DNA of 64,000 nucleotides from NCBI RefSeq assembly GCF_004795855.1, contig NZ_CP039252.1:4154001-4218000 (forward strand), given 5' to 3'. Positions 8,919-18,133 of this stretch are shown here, one piece after another. Position numbers and translations under genes: made by a program. This DNA is from Hydrogenophaga sp. PAMC20947 (lineage in GTDB: Bacteria > Pseudomonadota > Gammaproteobacteria > Burkholderiales > Burkholderiaceae_C). The notes below the pieces were generated by a model. The model was not told the DNA's origin and searched no databases. It worked only from the letters and a program-made list of their open reading frames with translations. Every line of letters starts with the position of its first letter. The stretch's first letter is position 1.

Positions 8919-9941
8919 ATGCCCCGGGTTCTGAGCGCAAACGATGCCACGCATGTGGAGGCCGCTGCGCAGCGGCTGGCAGCCGGCTCGCTGGTGGGCA
9001 TGCCCACCGAAACCGTCTACGGGCTGGCCGCCGATGCAGGCAACGCCAGCGCGGTGCACCGTGTTTTTGAGGCCAAAGGCCGTCCCTCTGATCATCCGTT
9101 GATCGTGCACATTGCCCCCGCTGCGACCCTGGATGCTGGCGGCTGGCGTGCGGCGGTGGCGCCCTATGCCAGCGAAGTGCCCGACTTTGCGCTGGCGCTG
9201 ATGGAGCGGTTTTGGCCAGGCCCGCTCACGCTGATCCTGCCTCGCCACCCCGAAGTGGCGGCGGTCGCCGCCGGCGGTCAATCGTCGGTGGGCTTGCGCT
9301 GCCCGATGCATCCGGCCGCCCAGGCATTGCTGGTGGCGGCGCGGGCCCACGGTGTGCTGGGTGTGGCGGCGCCCAGTGCCAACCGCTTTGGCCGGGTCAG
9401 CCCGACCACGGCGGCGCATGTGGCCGAAGAATTTGCCGATCTGGGAGAAGATCAATTGCTGATCCTCGACGGCGGGGCTTGCCCGGTGGGGATCGAGTCC
9501 ACCATTGTGGATGCGTCGCGCGGGGTGCCGGTGTTGTTGCGCCCCGGCATGTTGACGCCGGCAGAGCTCGAGGCCGCTTGCGGCCAGCCGCTGCGAGACC
9601 GCGATGCCCAGGCCCCCAAAGCCTCGGGCACCTTGGCTTCCCACTATGCGCCGCGTGCGACCGTGCGCCTGATGACCGCCCAGCAATTGCAGACCGGGTT
9701 GGACATGCTGGGCAAGGACGCGAAGAACATTGCGGTTTACGCCAGCGCTGGCGTGCGCGTGGCCAGCAAGTCCGTGCCGGTGCGCAGCATGCCGGCGAGT
9801 GCCGCCGCTTGTGCGCAGGAGCTGTTTGCCGTGTTGCGCGAGCTCGACGCGACCGGTGTGCGCCTGATCTGGGTGGAAACACCGCCGTCAGATGCGGCCT
9901 GGGACGGTGTGCGAGACCGGTTGCAGCGCGCGGCAGCCTGA
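8919..9941 (+). CDS. sua5: Threonylcarbamoyl-AMP synthase, long Sua5 form
   Basis: Makes threonylcarbamoyl-AMP from threonine, bicarbonate and ATP, the first step of t6A37 tRNA modification; tsaB for the second step lies about 3 kb away. The YrdC catalytic domain (about residues 10-205) shows GMPTETVYGLAADA, KGRPSDHPLIVH and GIESTIVD. The extra C-terminal Sua5 domain begins near the linker with ASGTLASHYAPRATV. At 340 residues it is the two-domain Sua5 type rather than the short TsaC of E. coli. It starts 10 bases after purK and ends at a strong terminator. Confidence 0.95.
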   Translation: MPRVLSANDATHVEAAAQRLAAGSLVGMPTETVYGLAADAGNASAVHRVFEAKGRPSDHPLIVHIAPAATLDAGGWRAAVAPYASEVPDFALALMERFWPGPLTLILPRHPEVAAVAAGGQSSVGLRCPMHPAAQALLVAARAHGVLGVAAPSANRFGRVSPTTAAHVAEEFADLGEDQLLILDGGACPVGIESTIVDASRGVPVLLRPGMLTPAELEAACGQPLRDRDAQAPKASGTLASHYAPRATVRLMTAQQLQTGLDMLGKDAKNIAVYASAGVRVASKSVPVRSMPASAAACAQELFAVLRELDATGVRLIWVETPPSDAAWDGVRDRLQRAAA

Positions 9942-9954
9942 GGACCCAGGCATG

Positions 9955-9990
9955 AAAAAAAAGCCGGTCGTCAATGGACCGGCTTTTTTT
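9955..9990. terminator. Bidirectional rho-independent terminator
   Basis: A run of eight A, the 7-base arm GCCGGTC, a 7-base loop, the matching arm GACCGGC and seven T. The symmetric A and T tracts allow termination in both directions, between sua5 (plus) and ompW (minus), which converge here. Confidence 0.93.
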
Positions 9991-10006
9991 GTTCAGCGGA
10001 GCGGCA

Positions 10007-10681
10007 TCAGAACCGCTTGCCCACGCCGACCATGACGGTGACGGGGTCCAGATCGATGTCGATGGACTGGCCGGTCGAGAGTGTTGTCCGGGTCTTGATG
10101 TAGGTCTTGGACAGGCTGGCGTCAAAGTACCAGGTGTCGTCCAGGCGCGCGATCACACCCACCTGGGCCGTGGTGCCCCAGCGGGAGTCCACGGTCAGTC
10201 CCGTGGCGGTGCCGCCGGGGTTGGTCAGGCCGGTGAGGGTGGTGGTGCCTCGCTCGTCGTAAAAATGTGCATAGGTCACGCCCAGACCCACGTAGGGGCG
10301 GAAGGCGGCCTGTGCTTCCCGGAAACGGTACTGGGCGATGAGGGTCAGTGGCAGGGATTTGACATCACCCACTTTGCCAGCACCTTTGATGGCGCCATCG
10401 CCGACAAGGTCGTGGCGGAAAGGCAGCGCCAGCGGCAGCTCAATGGCGACGTGGTCGGTGGCCATGTAGTTGATGCCGCCCGACAGTTGTGTGTCAGCGG
10501 TCACGTCGGTCTTGGTGCCGGCGGGGCTGGGAGCCGACAGGTTGCCGCTTTTGACGTCGGGCGCAATCTGCGTCACGCCAATGCGAGCAGACCAGCTGCC
10601 GGCTGACTGGGCGTGTACGGGCAGGGCGAAAGCCGCGATCAGGGCGGCGGAAGCGATGGAGATGGAGAAGCTGTGTTTCAT
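10007..10681 (-). CDS. ompW: OmpW family outer-membrane beta-barrel protein
   Basis: Eight-stranded outer-membrane barrel of the OmpW family, proposed to pass small hydrophobic molecules. With the ATG at 10681 the protein is 224 residues and starts with a clean Sec signal peptide of about 24 residues ending PVHA. Seen: SWSARIGVTQIAPD at the mature start, IELPLALPFRHDLVG, FRPYVGLGVTYAHFYDE and a C-terminal VMVGVGKRF ending in Phe, as recognised by the BAM machinery. Longer upstream reading lacks a signal peptide at its start and is rejected. Single gene with its own terminator. Confidence 0.92.
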   Translation of the reverse strand: MKHSFSISIASAALIAAFALPVHAQSAGSWSARIGVTQIAPDVKSGNLSAPSPAGTKTDVTADTQLSGGINYMATDHVAIELPLALPFRHDLVGDGAIKGAGKVGDVKSLPLTLIAQYRFREAQAAFRPYVGLGVTYAHFYDERGTTTLTGLTNPGGTATGLTVDSRWGTTAQVGVIARLDDTWYFDASLSKTYIKTRTTLSTGQSIDIDLDPVTVMVGVGKRF

Positions 10682-10989
10682 GGACGGTGGAGAGGCCAGC
10701 GCAAGGAATGCAGCTGGCTGGAAAAACGGAGACAAAGAGCGGCGGATTGTGGCGTTTGTGGGCCAACGCCGGGGAACAGCAACCGGGAGACCCCCAGGTT
10801 TGTCGGTCAATGGGGCCGTCCTGCATGGGAACAGTGCCCTGTGCCTTGCGGCTGCTGATGGGCGGATGGCTCAAGAATGGGTTGAAACGGCCGATACAGC
10901 TGGAAATGCGTTGGGTGACGTGGGACCGCGCGCCCGCCTGCGTGTCTGCTGCGGCTGAAGTCGCAGCCATTTACAGAGCTTCAAACGCC

Positions 10990-11247
10990 ATGAAACCATC
11001 ACCGATTTCAAGGGCCTTCGGCGCCGATACGCTGAGCATCAACAGCGACAACGTGCACTGCTACTACAGCACCGTGCAGTCCGAGGTTCATCCGCAAGAC
11101 CTGGTGGACACCGCGCTGACGCGCCGCCATGCCCGGGCACTGGAGCTGCATCGCCGCCGTCGGGCGCGGCCTGCGCGGGTGGCCTGGATCGCTGCCTTGT
11201 TGCTGGCGGGCTTGTGCATGGCCGCCTGGGGATGGCTGATGCGTTGA
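10990..11247 (+). CDS. Small tail-anchored membrane protein of unknown function
   Basis: I do not recognise a family. The 85-residue protein (start ATG at 10990) has a polar N-terminal half, a strongly basic stretch LHRRRRARPARVAW around residues 55-67 and one hydrophobic segment IAALLLAGLCMAAWGWLM at the very end, so it should be inserted with its N-terminus in the cytoplasm. The start is inferred: the open frame runs about 300 bases further upstream, but that part overlaps the ompW promoter region and has no protein-like character. The base pattern (G/C-rich third positions) supports coding. The 308 bases upstream (10682-10989) show no other gene and presumably hold divergent promoters. Confidence 0.55.
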   Translation: MKPSPISRAFGADTLSINSDNVHCYYSTVQSEVHPQDLVDTALTRRHARALELHRRRRARPARVAWIAALLLAGLCMAAWGWLMR

Positions 11248-11305
11248 CCGGCCCCTGGTAGGCCTGGCCCTGGTGCGGCGCCAGCGCTGCGCACCACCTC
11301 ATCGT

Positions 11306-12895
11306 TCAGTTGGGCAGCCCTGCCGTCCACTCGACGAGTGCATCGAGTGCGGGCCGGGCCGCAGACGCCTGCTCGTGGTTCACAAACCCCACCACCACAT
11401 AGCGCTGCCCGCCGACCGCGTCCACGAAGCCGGCGATGCCGGTCACGTTGCGCAGGGTCCCGGTCTTCAGCCAGGCGTTGCCGCGCGCCAGGCTGTTGGG
11501 GCCCTGGGCCATGCGGGCGGCGGTGCCGCTCACCCCGGCCACCGACAGCGACTGCACAAACCGCTCGCCATTGGGGTGCCGCGCGGCGTGCTGCAGCATG
11601 GTGGCCAACGCCTGGGGCGTGATGCGTTCGTTGCGCGAGAGGCCTGAGCCGTTTTCCATGATGGGCTCGGTGCTGCGGATGCCAAATGTGGTTCGCCACC
11701 ACTGGGACAGGGCTTCGCGCGAACGCTCGAAGCGGCCGGTGCGCAGGGGCTGGAACTGGTCTCGCGTGACCCCGCGCACTTCTTGCCGTGCGGGTGCGAG
11801 CCGGCCCAGGGTGAGAAAGACCTGCTGGGCCATCACGTTGTTGCTGAAGTGGTTGACGTCCGCAATGATCTCAGAGAGCGGCAGCGACTGGGCTTCGTAC
11901 AACAGCTTCACGCCGGGCGGCGTGAGGCCCGTGCGGGCCCGCCCCGTCAACGCGCCACCGCTGGCGCGCCACAAACCCTCCATGGCGCGTGCGGCGTAGC
12001 TGGCCGGGTCCTGGTAGGCCACAGGCCATACTTTTTCGCCGCAGCGGCTGGGGTACTGGCCTTCAAAGCGGATCGTGTTCGCGTCTTCAAACCGCGCGAC
12101 CAGGGCGCCGCGCCAGTCGCCGCAGGCGGCCCGCGACAAGGGCACCGTGGCATCAACCGCGAGTCCGGCCAATGGGGGCTCGCTCACCACGCGCGCCACA
12201 CCGGCGGCCGCATCGGGCTGAAAAGTCAGAATGACCGATTTGAAATTGACCAGCAAGGCATCGGGGCTGGCGTTGTAGGGGCGCAGGGACTCGCCGTCGA
12301 AATCGCCAGGGTCGTGTTCGGGCAGCTCAAAGGCGCTGTGGTCGAGCACCATGTCGCCCAAAATGACGCGCACACCCTTGTCCTGCAGCGCCCAGAAGGC
12401 CGCGTGGATGCGCTCCAGCACCAGCTTGGGATCGCCGCCGCCTCGGATGTACAGGTTGCCGCGCAGGCTGCCGTTGTCCAGCCGCCCGTCGGTATAAAAA
12501 TCGGTGCGCCAGGTGAAGTCGGGGCCCAGCATGTCCATGGCGGCGTAGGTGGTCACCAGTTTCATCACCGAGGCCGGGTTGACCGATGCATCGGCCCGGT
12601 AGCTCAAACGCTCGCCACCACCGCTTTTTACAGGCAGCACCAACGCCGACATGGCCTGTGCGGGCACGCCGGCGCGCTGCAAAGCCGCCAGCACGCTGGG
12701 CGGCAGGGTGCTCATGGCCGGATCGGCCGCCGGCGTCTGAGCGTGGGCTGGCGGGGTGAGCGTTCCCAGGAAGATCAGGCCCAGCAAGCAGGCAGCGGCC
12801 GGCAGGTTGCGCGGGCACCCGCCGAGCGCGGGGCGCAGCCAGGGCGTCAAAAGTTTCAGGGAAGTCAGGGGGGGCAAAGCGGATGGCCGGTGCAT
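11306..12895 (-). CDS. dacB: D-alanyl-D-alanine carboxypeptidase/endopeptidase (PBP4 family)
   Basis: Periplasmic low-molecular-weight penicillin-binding protein (peptidase family S13) that trims or cleaves peptidoglycan cross-links. The start at 12895 gives 529 residues with a long basic N-region and a signal hydrophobic core ending PPAHA near residue 52. Seen: the SxxK motif in NPASVMKL with Ser109 and Lys112, the SxN motif in HFSNNVM, and KTG in AWLKTGTLRN. The insert between SxxK and SxN is large, typical of PBP4. Transcribed divergently from tsaB. Confidence 0.93.
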   Translation of the reverse strand: MHRPSALPPLTSLKLLTPWLRPALGGCPRNLPAAACLLGLIFLGTLTPPAHAQTPAADPAMSTLPPSVLAALQRAGVPAQAMSALVLPVKSGGGERLSYRADASVNPASVMKLVTTYAAMDMLGPDFTWRTDFYTDGRLDNGSLRGNLYIRGGGDPKLVLERIHAAFWALQDKGVRVILGDMVLDHSAFELPEHDPGDFDGESLRPYNASPDALLVNFKSVILTFQPDAAAGVARVVSEPPLAGLAVDATVPLSRAACGDWRGALVARFEDANTIRFEGQYPSRCGEKVWPVAYQDPASYAARAMEGLWRASGGALTGRARTGLTPPGVKLLYEAQSLPLSEIIADVNHFSNNVMAQQVFLTLGRLAPARQEVRGVTRDQFQPLRTGRFERSREALSQWWRTTFGIRSTEPIMENGSGLSRNERITPQALATMLQHAARHPNGERFVQSLSVAGVSGTAARMAQGPNSLARGNAWLKTGTLRNVTGIAGFVDAVGGQRYVVVGFVNHEQASAARPALDALVEWTAGLPN

Positions 12896-12993
12896 GGTGT
12901 CACCATTATGGGAGCACCCGCATGGCGGGAGCGTGAGATCGGGGTTGAGCATTCTCGTGCGGCGCGCCAGACGGCCTGCCCGATAATCCATCC

Positions 12994-13827
12994 ATGTCCC
13001 CGACCCTGCTTCGCACCCCAGCCCACCACCGATTGCTCGCCCTGGAGACCAGCACCGACCAGCTGTCGGTGGCGGTCGGGGCGGGTGGCGAGGGCGGACA
13101 AGTCGCCGAGTACAACGGTCCGGGTGCTGCACAGTCGTCCATGCACCTTTTGCCGTCGGTGCAACGCTTGCTGACCCAGGTGGGCTGGCCTCTGGCCTCG
13201 CTGGACGCGATCGTGGTGGCGCGAGGTCCGGGCTCCTTCACAGGATTGCGCACCGCCTGTGCGGTGGCGCAAGGGCTGGCTTATGGTGCGCAGGCCGCTT
13301 CTGAGCGGGTCGCCGAGCAAGGAGGCTTGCCGGTGCTGCCGGTGGACACCTTGCTGGCGCTGGGCGAAGAGGCGCGTTTCCGCCATGCCGCGGCCGGCGG
13401 TGCGCCTGTGGGTTGGGTGGCGGCCGGGCTGGACGCTCGCATGGGCGAAATGTATGTGGCGCTGTATGCCTGTGGTCCCGAAGGCCTGTCGCCTGAGCCG
13501 GTGCAGGCACCGCGCCTGTGTGCCCCGCCCGACTGGCTGGGCAGTGTGCAAAGCAGCTTGCCGCCCGGCATGGCGCTGACGCCGGGCGAGGTGCTGTGGG
13601 CAGGAAACGCTTTTCAGGTGTACCCCGAGCCGCTGGCGGGCCTGCCTGGCCCGCGTGTCGAGGCGCTGCCCACTGCGGCAGCCCTGTTGCGGCTGGCGCC
13701 CCGGCTGCTGGCAGCCGGGGCTGCTGTGGCGGCCGCTGACACGCTGCCGGTGTATGTGCGCGACAAAGTGGCCCGGACCACCGATGAGCGCGAAGCCGCG
13801 CGCCTGGCTGCTTTGGGGGCAGCATGA
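12994..13827 (+). CDS. tsaB: tRNA threonylcarbamoyladenosine biosynthesis protein TsaB
   Basis: Non-catalytic ASKHA-fold partner of TsaD in t6A37 formation; it completes the pathway begun by Sua5. Seen: LLALETSTDQLSVAVG at the N-terminal nucleotide-fold hairpin and ARGPGSFTGLRTACAVAQGL, the YeaZ signature. The 277-residue length is longer than E. coli TsaB (231), as in other Burkholderiales. The stop overlaps the rimI start by four bases (ATGA), showing translational coupling. Confidence 0.95.
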   Translation: MSPTLLRTPAHHRLLALETSTDQLSVAVGAGGEGGQVAEYNGPGAAQSSMHLLPSVQRLLTQVGWPLASLDAIVVARGPGSFTGLRTACAVAQGLAYGAQAASERVAEQGGLPVLPVDTLLALGEEARFRHAAAGGAPVGWVAAGLDARMGEMYVALYACGPEGLSPEPVQAPRLCAPPDWLGSVQSSLPPGMALTPGEVLWAGNAFQVYPEPLAGLPGPRVEALPTAAALLRLAPRLLAAGAAVAAADTLPVYVRDKVARTTDEREAARLAALGAA

Positions 13828-14456
13828 GCACCACCCACAACGACTCATCACCTGCAGAAACCGCTAACGCAGTGCCGGCGGTGCCGGTCTGGGCCCCCTC
13901 CGACTGGCCAGCTGAGCCAGCGCGCGCCGCGCCGTCCCGCAGGGTCTGCTACGCACCCATGACCGAAGCCGATCTGGATGGGGTGGCCGAGGTGGAAAAG
14001 TCCGCCTATGCCCACCCCTGGTCGCGCAAACACTTTGCCGATTCGATGGGGTCCGGCTACCCGGCCATGCTGTTGCTGGGCGAATTGCTGCCGGGCGAAT
14101 TGGCATGGCCACCGCGCGCCGATGGCCGTGTCTTGCTGGGTTACCTGGTGGCCATGCCGGGTGTGGAGGAGGTGCACCTGCTCAACATCACCGTGTCTCC
14201 CGCACACCAGCGCCAGGGCTGGGCCCGATGCCTGCTGGACGCGCTGGTGTTGTGGTCGCGGGGGCACCGCGCCCTGTGGCTGTGGCTTGAGGCGCGGGAA
14301 AGCAACACGCCGGCGCGTGCCCTGTACACCAGCTATGGCTTTGCCGACATGGGCGTGCGCAAGGCGTATTACCCTGTGGGGCAGGGGCGGCGCGAAGATG
14401 CGATTGTGATGAATTTGAGCCTGCAACTTTCAGGCGCTGGGGAGGACACGGTATGA
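13824..14456 (+). CDS. rimI: [Ribosomal protein bS18]-alanine N-acetyltransferase
   Basis: GNAT acetyltransferase that modifies the N-terminal alanine of S18. Seen: the acetyl-CoA motif VSPAHQRQGWARCLLDALV, the following LWLEARESNTPARALYTSYGF and the terminal YYPVGQGRREDAIVM. An extra 45-50 residue Ala/Pro-rich leader precedes the domain, so the protein is 210 residues against 148 in E. coli; whether translation really starts at 13824 is supported by the ATGA overlap with tsaB. It in turn overlaps the next gene by four bases. Confidence 0.92.
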   Translation: MSTTHNDSSPAETANAVPAVPVWAPSDWPAEPARAAPSRRVCYAPMTEADLDGVAEVEKSAYAHPWSRKHFADSMGSGYPAMLLLGELLPGELAWPPRADGRVLLGYLVAMPGVEEVHLLNITVSPAHQRQGWARCLLDALVLWSRGHRALWLWLEARESNTPARALYTSYGFADMGVRKAYYPVGQGRREDAIVMNLSLQLSGAGEDTV

Positions 14457-15346
14457 GCGACAACCACCCGGAGCCCGGTGCGGACATGTCGGCGCCTGTT
14501 GACATTTCGTTCGTGCCCGACCTCGATGCGCGCCAGCGCGCGATGCTGGCCGAGATGGGGGTTCGGGTCTGGGCACCCAAGCGCGCGCTGGAGCGGGCTC
14601 CGGTCCCTGAGGCGCAAGAGGCTGCGGTGGCTGCGCCTCCGCCACCACCTGTGACCACTGCCACCACGACCCCGCCCGCCCGTGCAGTGGCCGAACCTGC
14701 CCGCGCCCGAGCGCCGGTGGCCGAGCCGTCACCGCCGGCCCCTGTGGCGCCAGCGCCCTTGGTGGCGCCAGTGGCAGACGGCCTGGACTGGCCGGCGCTG
14801 CAGGTGGCGGTGGGTGCTTGTGAGGCCTGTGGCCTGTGTCGCAGCCGCAAACAGGCGGTGCTTGGGACCGGCAGCCGCCTGGCCCACTGGATGGTGGTGG
14901 GGGAAGCCCCCGACGAACACGACGACGCACAAGGCGAGCCGTTTTCTCAACAGGCCGGGCAATTGCTCGACAACATGCTGGCGGCCGTGGGCGTCTCGCG
15001 GGAGGGCGCGCCCGAGCACGCCGCTTACCTGACTCAAGCCCTCAAATGCCGCCCACCGGCCAGCCGAAGTGCGTCGGCCGAAGAGGCTGCGCAGTGTGAG
15101 CCCTACCTTGCGCGCCAGCTGGAGCTGGTGCAACCCCGGATCATTCTGGCCATGGGGCGGATGGCGGCTCAGTCCATGCTGCAGACCAAGGCACCGCTGG
15201 GCCGCCTGCGCGGGCAGGTGCACCAGTACCGGGGGGTGCCCCTGATCGCCACCTACGATCTGGGCTACCTGCTGCGCACGCCCGCCGCCAAGCGCGAGGC
15301 CTGGGCCGATCTCTGCCTCGCGCTGGAGACCTTGCGGGGTGCCTGA
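14453..15346 (+). CDS. Uracil-DNA glycosylase family 4-like protein with altered catalytic motifs
   Basis: Iron-sulfur DNA glycosylase fold. A low-complexity Pro/Ala-rich linker (about residues 45-105) precedes the domain. The cluster-type cysteines are present (C126-x2-C129, C199, C215). Motif A is GEAPDEHDDAQGEPF instead of GEAPGxxEDxxGxPF, and the usual HPAYLLR motif is TYDLGYLLRTP, with Asp269-Leu270 in place of His-Pro. So the fold and cluster look intact while the catalytic histidine is missing; activity may be weak, changed or lost. The gene is the last of the tsaB-rimI trio and overlaps rimI by four bases, a common Burkholderiales arrangement. The 297-residue length is usual for these linker-bearing forms. 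Confidence 0.85.
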   Translation: MSDNHPEPGADMSAPVDISFVPDLDARQRAMLAEMGVRVWAPKRALERAPVPEAQEAAVAAPPPPPVTTATTTPPARAVAEPARARAPVAEPSPPAPVAPAPLVAPVADGLDWPALQVAVGACEACGLCRSRKQAVLGTGSRLAHWMVVGEAPDEHDDAQGEPFSQQAGQLLDNMLAAVGVSREGAPEHAAYLTQALKCRPPASRSASAEEAAQCEPYLARQLELVQPRIILAMGRMAAQSMLQTKAPLGRLRGQVHQYRGVPLIATYDLGYLLRTPAAKREAWADLCLALETLRGA

Positions 15347-15357
15347 ACCCACAGGCC

Positions 15358-16311
15358 TTAGGCGTCTGCGCCTTTCGCTCGGGCAGGCAACAACACGGTC
15401 AGGATCGCAAACATCACCAGGGCCACCGCCGTCCAGTCCTGCCAGTGCAAGATCTCGCCCAGCCACCAGGCGCCGCTGAACACGCCCAGCACCGGAATCA
15501 TCATCACCGACAGCGTGGATGCAATCGGCGGCAAACTGCGGGCCAGTGCCAGCCAGGCCACCTGGGCAAAGGCAAAGACGCCGATGGCGTTGTAGACGAT
15601 GGAGCCCCAGACCGGCAAGGAAGGCATGGCCCAGCGGTCCTGCTCGAACACGGTGGCCAGTCCGCTCATCCACAACGTGGTGAGCACCGTCATCCAGAAC
15701 GCGATGGTCAGTGTGAGGTAGGGCAGGGTGGTGCGCCGCATCAGCTGCGTGCCCAGCGCCCAGGTGCAGGCCGCCACCAGCATCATGGCCACGCCGGTCG
15801 GGCGCCCCGAGAGCGCCGTGATTTCGTGCCACAGCAACAGCACCACGCCCAGTGCCGCCGCCGCCACACCGCCCCAGGCCCGGCTCGGCAGCCGCTGGCC
15901 AAACACCAGTGCGCCGATGAGGGCAGAAAAAATCGGCATGGTGTAGCCCAGAATCGCCGCTCGCCCGCTGGAGAGCGATTGCACCGCCAGCACCACCAGG
16001 GCATGCCAGAAAAACATGTTGGCGACCGCCAGCAACGCCACTTCTTTCCAGTGCTCGCGCGCGATGCGGAAAGGAATGCCCTTGATCTTCAGCGCCACCG
16101 CGAGCACGGGCAGGCCAATCCACATGCACAGGGCCCGGAAGGTCAGGGGCGGGAAACCGGTGACCCCGAGCTTCATGATGGGCCAGTTCAGGCCCCACAC
16201 CACCGTCAGCAGGACGAGCAGGATCAGTTGCTGGCGGGTCAGGGCGTGCATGGGGTAGCGCAGGGAAGGCCGGTCGGATGCGCGGGCAGGCTGGTCAAAA
16301 GAAGCGCTCAT
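15358..16311 (-). CDS. DMT-superfamily (EamA) transporter
   Basis: Inner-membrane exporter-like protein with ten predicted helices in two EamA repeats. Seen: LLTVVWGLNWPIMKLG at helix 1, ALVVLAVQSLSSGRAAILGYTMPIFSAL at the end of the first repeat, and the corresponding SLPPIASTLSVMMIPVLGVFSG in the second. The substrate is unknown; relatives export amino acids or other metabolites. Length 317; the start could be 21 codons later at MHALTRQQ. It converges with the UDG-like gene 11 bases away and is divergent from the next hydrolase. Confidence 0.88.
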   Translation of the reverse strand: MSASFDQPARASDRPSLRYPMHALTRQQLILLVLLTVVWGLNWPIMKLGVTGFPPLTFRALCMWIGLPVLAVALKIKGIPFRIAREHWKEVALLAVANMFFWHALVVLAVQSLSSGRAAILGYTMPIFSALIGALVFGQRLPSRAWGGVAAAALGVVLLLWHEITALSGRPTGVAMMLVAACTWALGTQLMRRTTLPYLTLTIAFWMTVLTTLWMSGLATVFEQDRWAMPSLPVWGSIVYNAIGVFAFAQVAWLALARSLPPIASTLSVMMIPVLGVFSGAWWLGEILHWQDWTAVALVMFAILTVLLPARAKGADA

Positions 16312-16391
16312 TCTGCCCGTGATCGGTGCTTGGCGCGGGCGATGCGCTCGTGCATCATGTGGTTACCGTATCTCATCCGAGGAGCCATTTT

Positions 16392-17171
16392 ATGAGCAGC
16401 AGCATCAACAACCTCGCCCATTTGGTGGGCACTGGCCCGCGCCACGTGATCGCCCTGAACGGCTGGTTTGGCCATGCCCAGGCTTGGGGCCCGTTCGTGC
16501 AAAGCCTCGACACCACAGCCTTCACCTACGCCTTCATGGACCAGCGCGGCTATGGCCAGCGCCAAGGCAGCGGTGGCCCCTACACCTTCGCCCAGATCGC
16601 GTTGGACGCGCTCGCCCTGGCCGATAACCTGGGCTGGAAATCGTTTGCGTTGATGGGCCACTCCATGGGCGGCGGGGCGATTCAGCTGGTGTTGGCGGAC
16701 GCGCCAGACCGTGTGCAGGCACTGGTGGGCATCACACCTGTACCCGCCAGTGGTGTGCCGTTTGACGAAGCGGGCTGGGCATTTTTCTCCAGCGCGGCGA
16801 AGGACGTGGGCGCGCGGCGGGAAATTCTCAACATCACCACCGGAAGCCGGCTCACAGGTACCTGGCTGGACGGCATGGCACAAAGCTCGCTCGCCCATTC
16901 CGATGTGGAGGCGTTTGACGCTTACCTCACCGCTTGGGCCAAGACACCCTTTGCCGAGCGCATCCAGGGCAAAACCCTGCCGGTGCTGGTCGTGGCCGGT
17001 GAGCACGATCCGGCGCTGGGTGCAGACACCTGCCGGGCCACCTGGTTGCAGCACTACCCCAACGCGCGCCTGGAAGTCATGGCCAACGCGGGTCACTACC
17101 CCATGGACGAGACACCGGTGGCGCTGGCCACGGTGGTGGAATCTTTCTTGCGCGAAGTCATGCCGGGGTGA
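16392..17171 (+). CDS. Alpha/beta hydrolase
   Basis: Cytosolic alpha/beta-hydrolase-fold enzyme of 259 residues. Seen: the oxyanion-loop region IALNGWFGHAQAWGPFV, MDQRGYGQR, the nucleophile elbow GHSMGGGAI with its Ser, the acid in AGEHDPAL and the terminal NAGHYPMDETP with the catalytic His. The triad is complete, so activity is expected; the substrate is not predictable. Chosen start 16392 has GAGGAG eight bases upstream. No signal peptide. It is followed after 37 bases by pyrF. Confidence 0.88.
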   Translation: MSSSINNLAHLVGTGPRHVIALNGWFGHAQAWGPFVQSLDTTAFTYAFMDQRGYGQRQGSGGPYTFAQIALDALALADNLGWKSFALMGHSMGGGAIQLVLADAPDRVQALVGITPVPASGVPFDEAGWAFFSSAAKDVGARREILNITTGSRLTGTWLDGMAQSSLAHSDVEAFDAYLTAWAKTPFAERIQGKTLPVLVVAGEHDPALGADTCRATWLQHYPNARLEVMANAGHYPMDETPVALATVVESFLREVMPG

Positions 17172-17208
17172 ACAGGCGGGTGGTCGGGGCGGCGAATAAA
17201 ATGGCCCC

Positions 17209-18051
17209 ATGACCTTCACCCACATGCTGCAGCGCGCCGAATCGCAAAACCAATCCCTGTTGTGTGTGGGCTTGGACCCCGATCCGGCGCGCTTCCCCGG
17301 TGCCCTCAAAGGCGACGCCAGCCGGATCTACGATTTTTGTGCGGCCATTGTGGACGCCACGGCCGATCTGGCCATGGCCTTCAAGCCCCAAATCGCCTAT
17401 TTCGCAGCCCACCGAGCGGAAGCGCAACTGGAGCGGCTGGTGGCGCACATGAAAGCCACCGCACCCGATGTACCGGTCATCCTGGACGCCAAACGCGGCG
17501 ACATCGGCAGCACCGCCGAACAGTACGCGCTGGAAGCTTTTGAGCGTTACGGCGCCGATGCCGTCACGCTGTCGCCGTTCATGGGATTTGACTCCGTAAC
17601 GCCTTACCTCAAATACCACGGCAAGGGCGCATTCCTGCTGTGCCGCACCTCGAATCCTGGTGGCGACGATCTGCAAAACCAGCGCCTGGCGTCGGTCGAA
17701 GGGCAGCCACGGGTCTACGAACACATTGCCCGCCTGGCCCAGGGACCCTGGAACTTGAATGGGCAACTCGGCCTGGTGGTGGGCGCCACCTACCCCAATG
17801 AAATCGAACGGGTGCGCGAGCTCGCGCCCACACTGCCGCTGCTGATCCCGGGTGTCGGCGCGCAAGGTGGCGATGCGTTGGCCACGGTGCGGGCCGGGTT
17901 GCGCACCGATGCCAACGGCGCCATCACGGGTGCCGTGATCGTCAGCTCCTCGCGCGCCATTCTGTACGCCTCCAGTGGCGACGATTTTGCCCAGGCCGCC
18001 CGTGTCGAAGCGCAGCGCACCCGCGAGATGCTGAACGCGGCACGGGCTTGA
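17209..18051 (+). CDS. pyrF: Orotidine 5'-phosphate decarboxylase, type 2
   Basis: Last step of UMP synthesis: decarboxylation of OMP. Seen: [15 protein letters not shown] at the N-terminus, [15 protein letters not shown], the catalytic [14 protein letters not shown] and the phosphate-binding TNPxx equivalent [10 protein letters not shown], ending with [10 protein letters not shown]. The 280-residue length and the DAKRGDIG motif mark the longer type 2 subfamily found in many beta-proteobacteria and actinobacteria, not the short E. coli type. Confidence 0.96.
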   Translation: MTFTHMLQRAESQNQSLLCVGLDPDPARFPGALKGDASRIYDFCAAIVDATADLAMAFKPQIAYFAAHRAEAQLERLVAHMKATAPDVPVILDAKRGDIGSTAEQYALEAFERYGADAVTLSPFMGFDSVTPYLKYHGKGAFLLCRTSNPGGDDLQNQRLASVEGQPRVYEHIARLAQGPWNLNGQLGLVVGATYPNEIERVRELAPTLPLLIPGVGAQGGDALATVRAGLRTDANGAITGAVIVSSSRAILYASSGDDFAQAARVEAQRTREMLNAARA

Positions 18052-18133
18052 AGCGAGGGGTCGTGCGGGGGACTTCGCCCGCTTGCGCGCCGGCGTAGGA
18101 TGTGGCGAAGTTTGCCACCGGAGTCCCGCCTGC

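Noticed and set aside
11783..13174. Long plus-strand open frame (over 460 codons) opposite dacB
   Set aside because: It is a shadow of dacB, which has a complete S13 peptidase motif set, a signal peptide and normal length; long antisense frames are common in GC-rich DNA.
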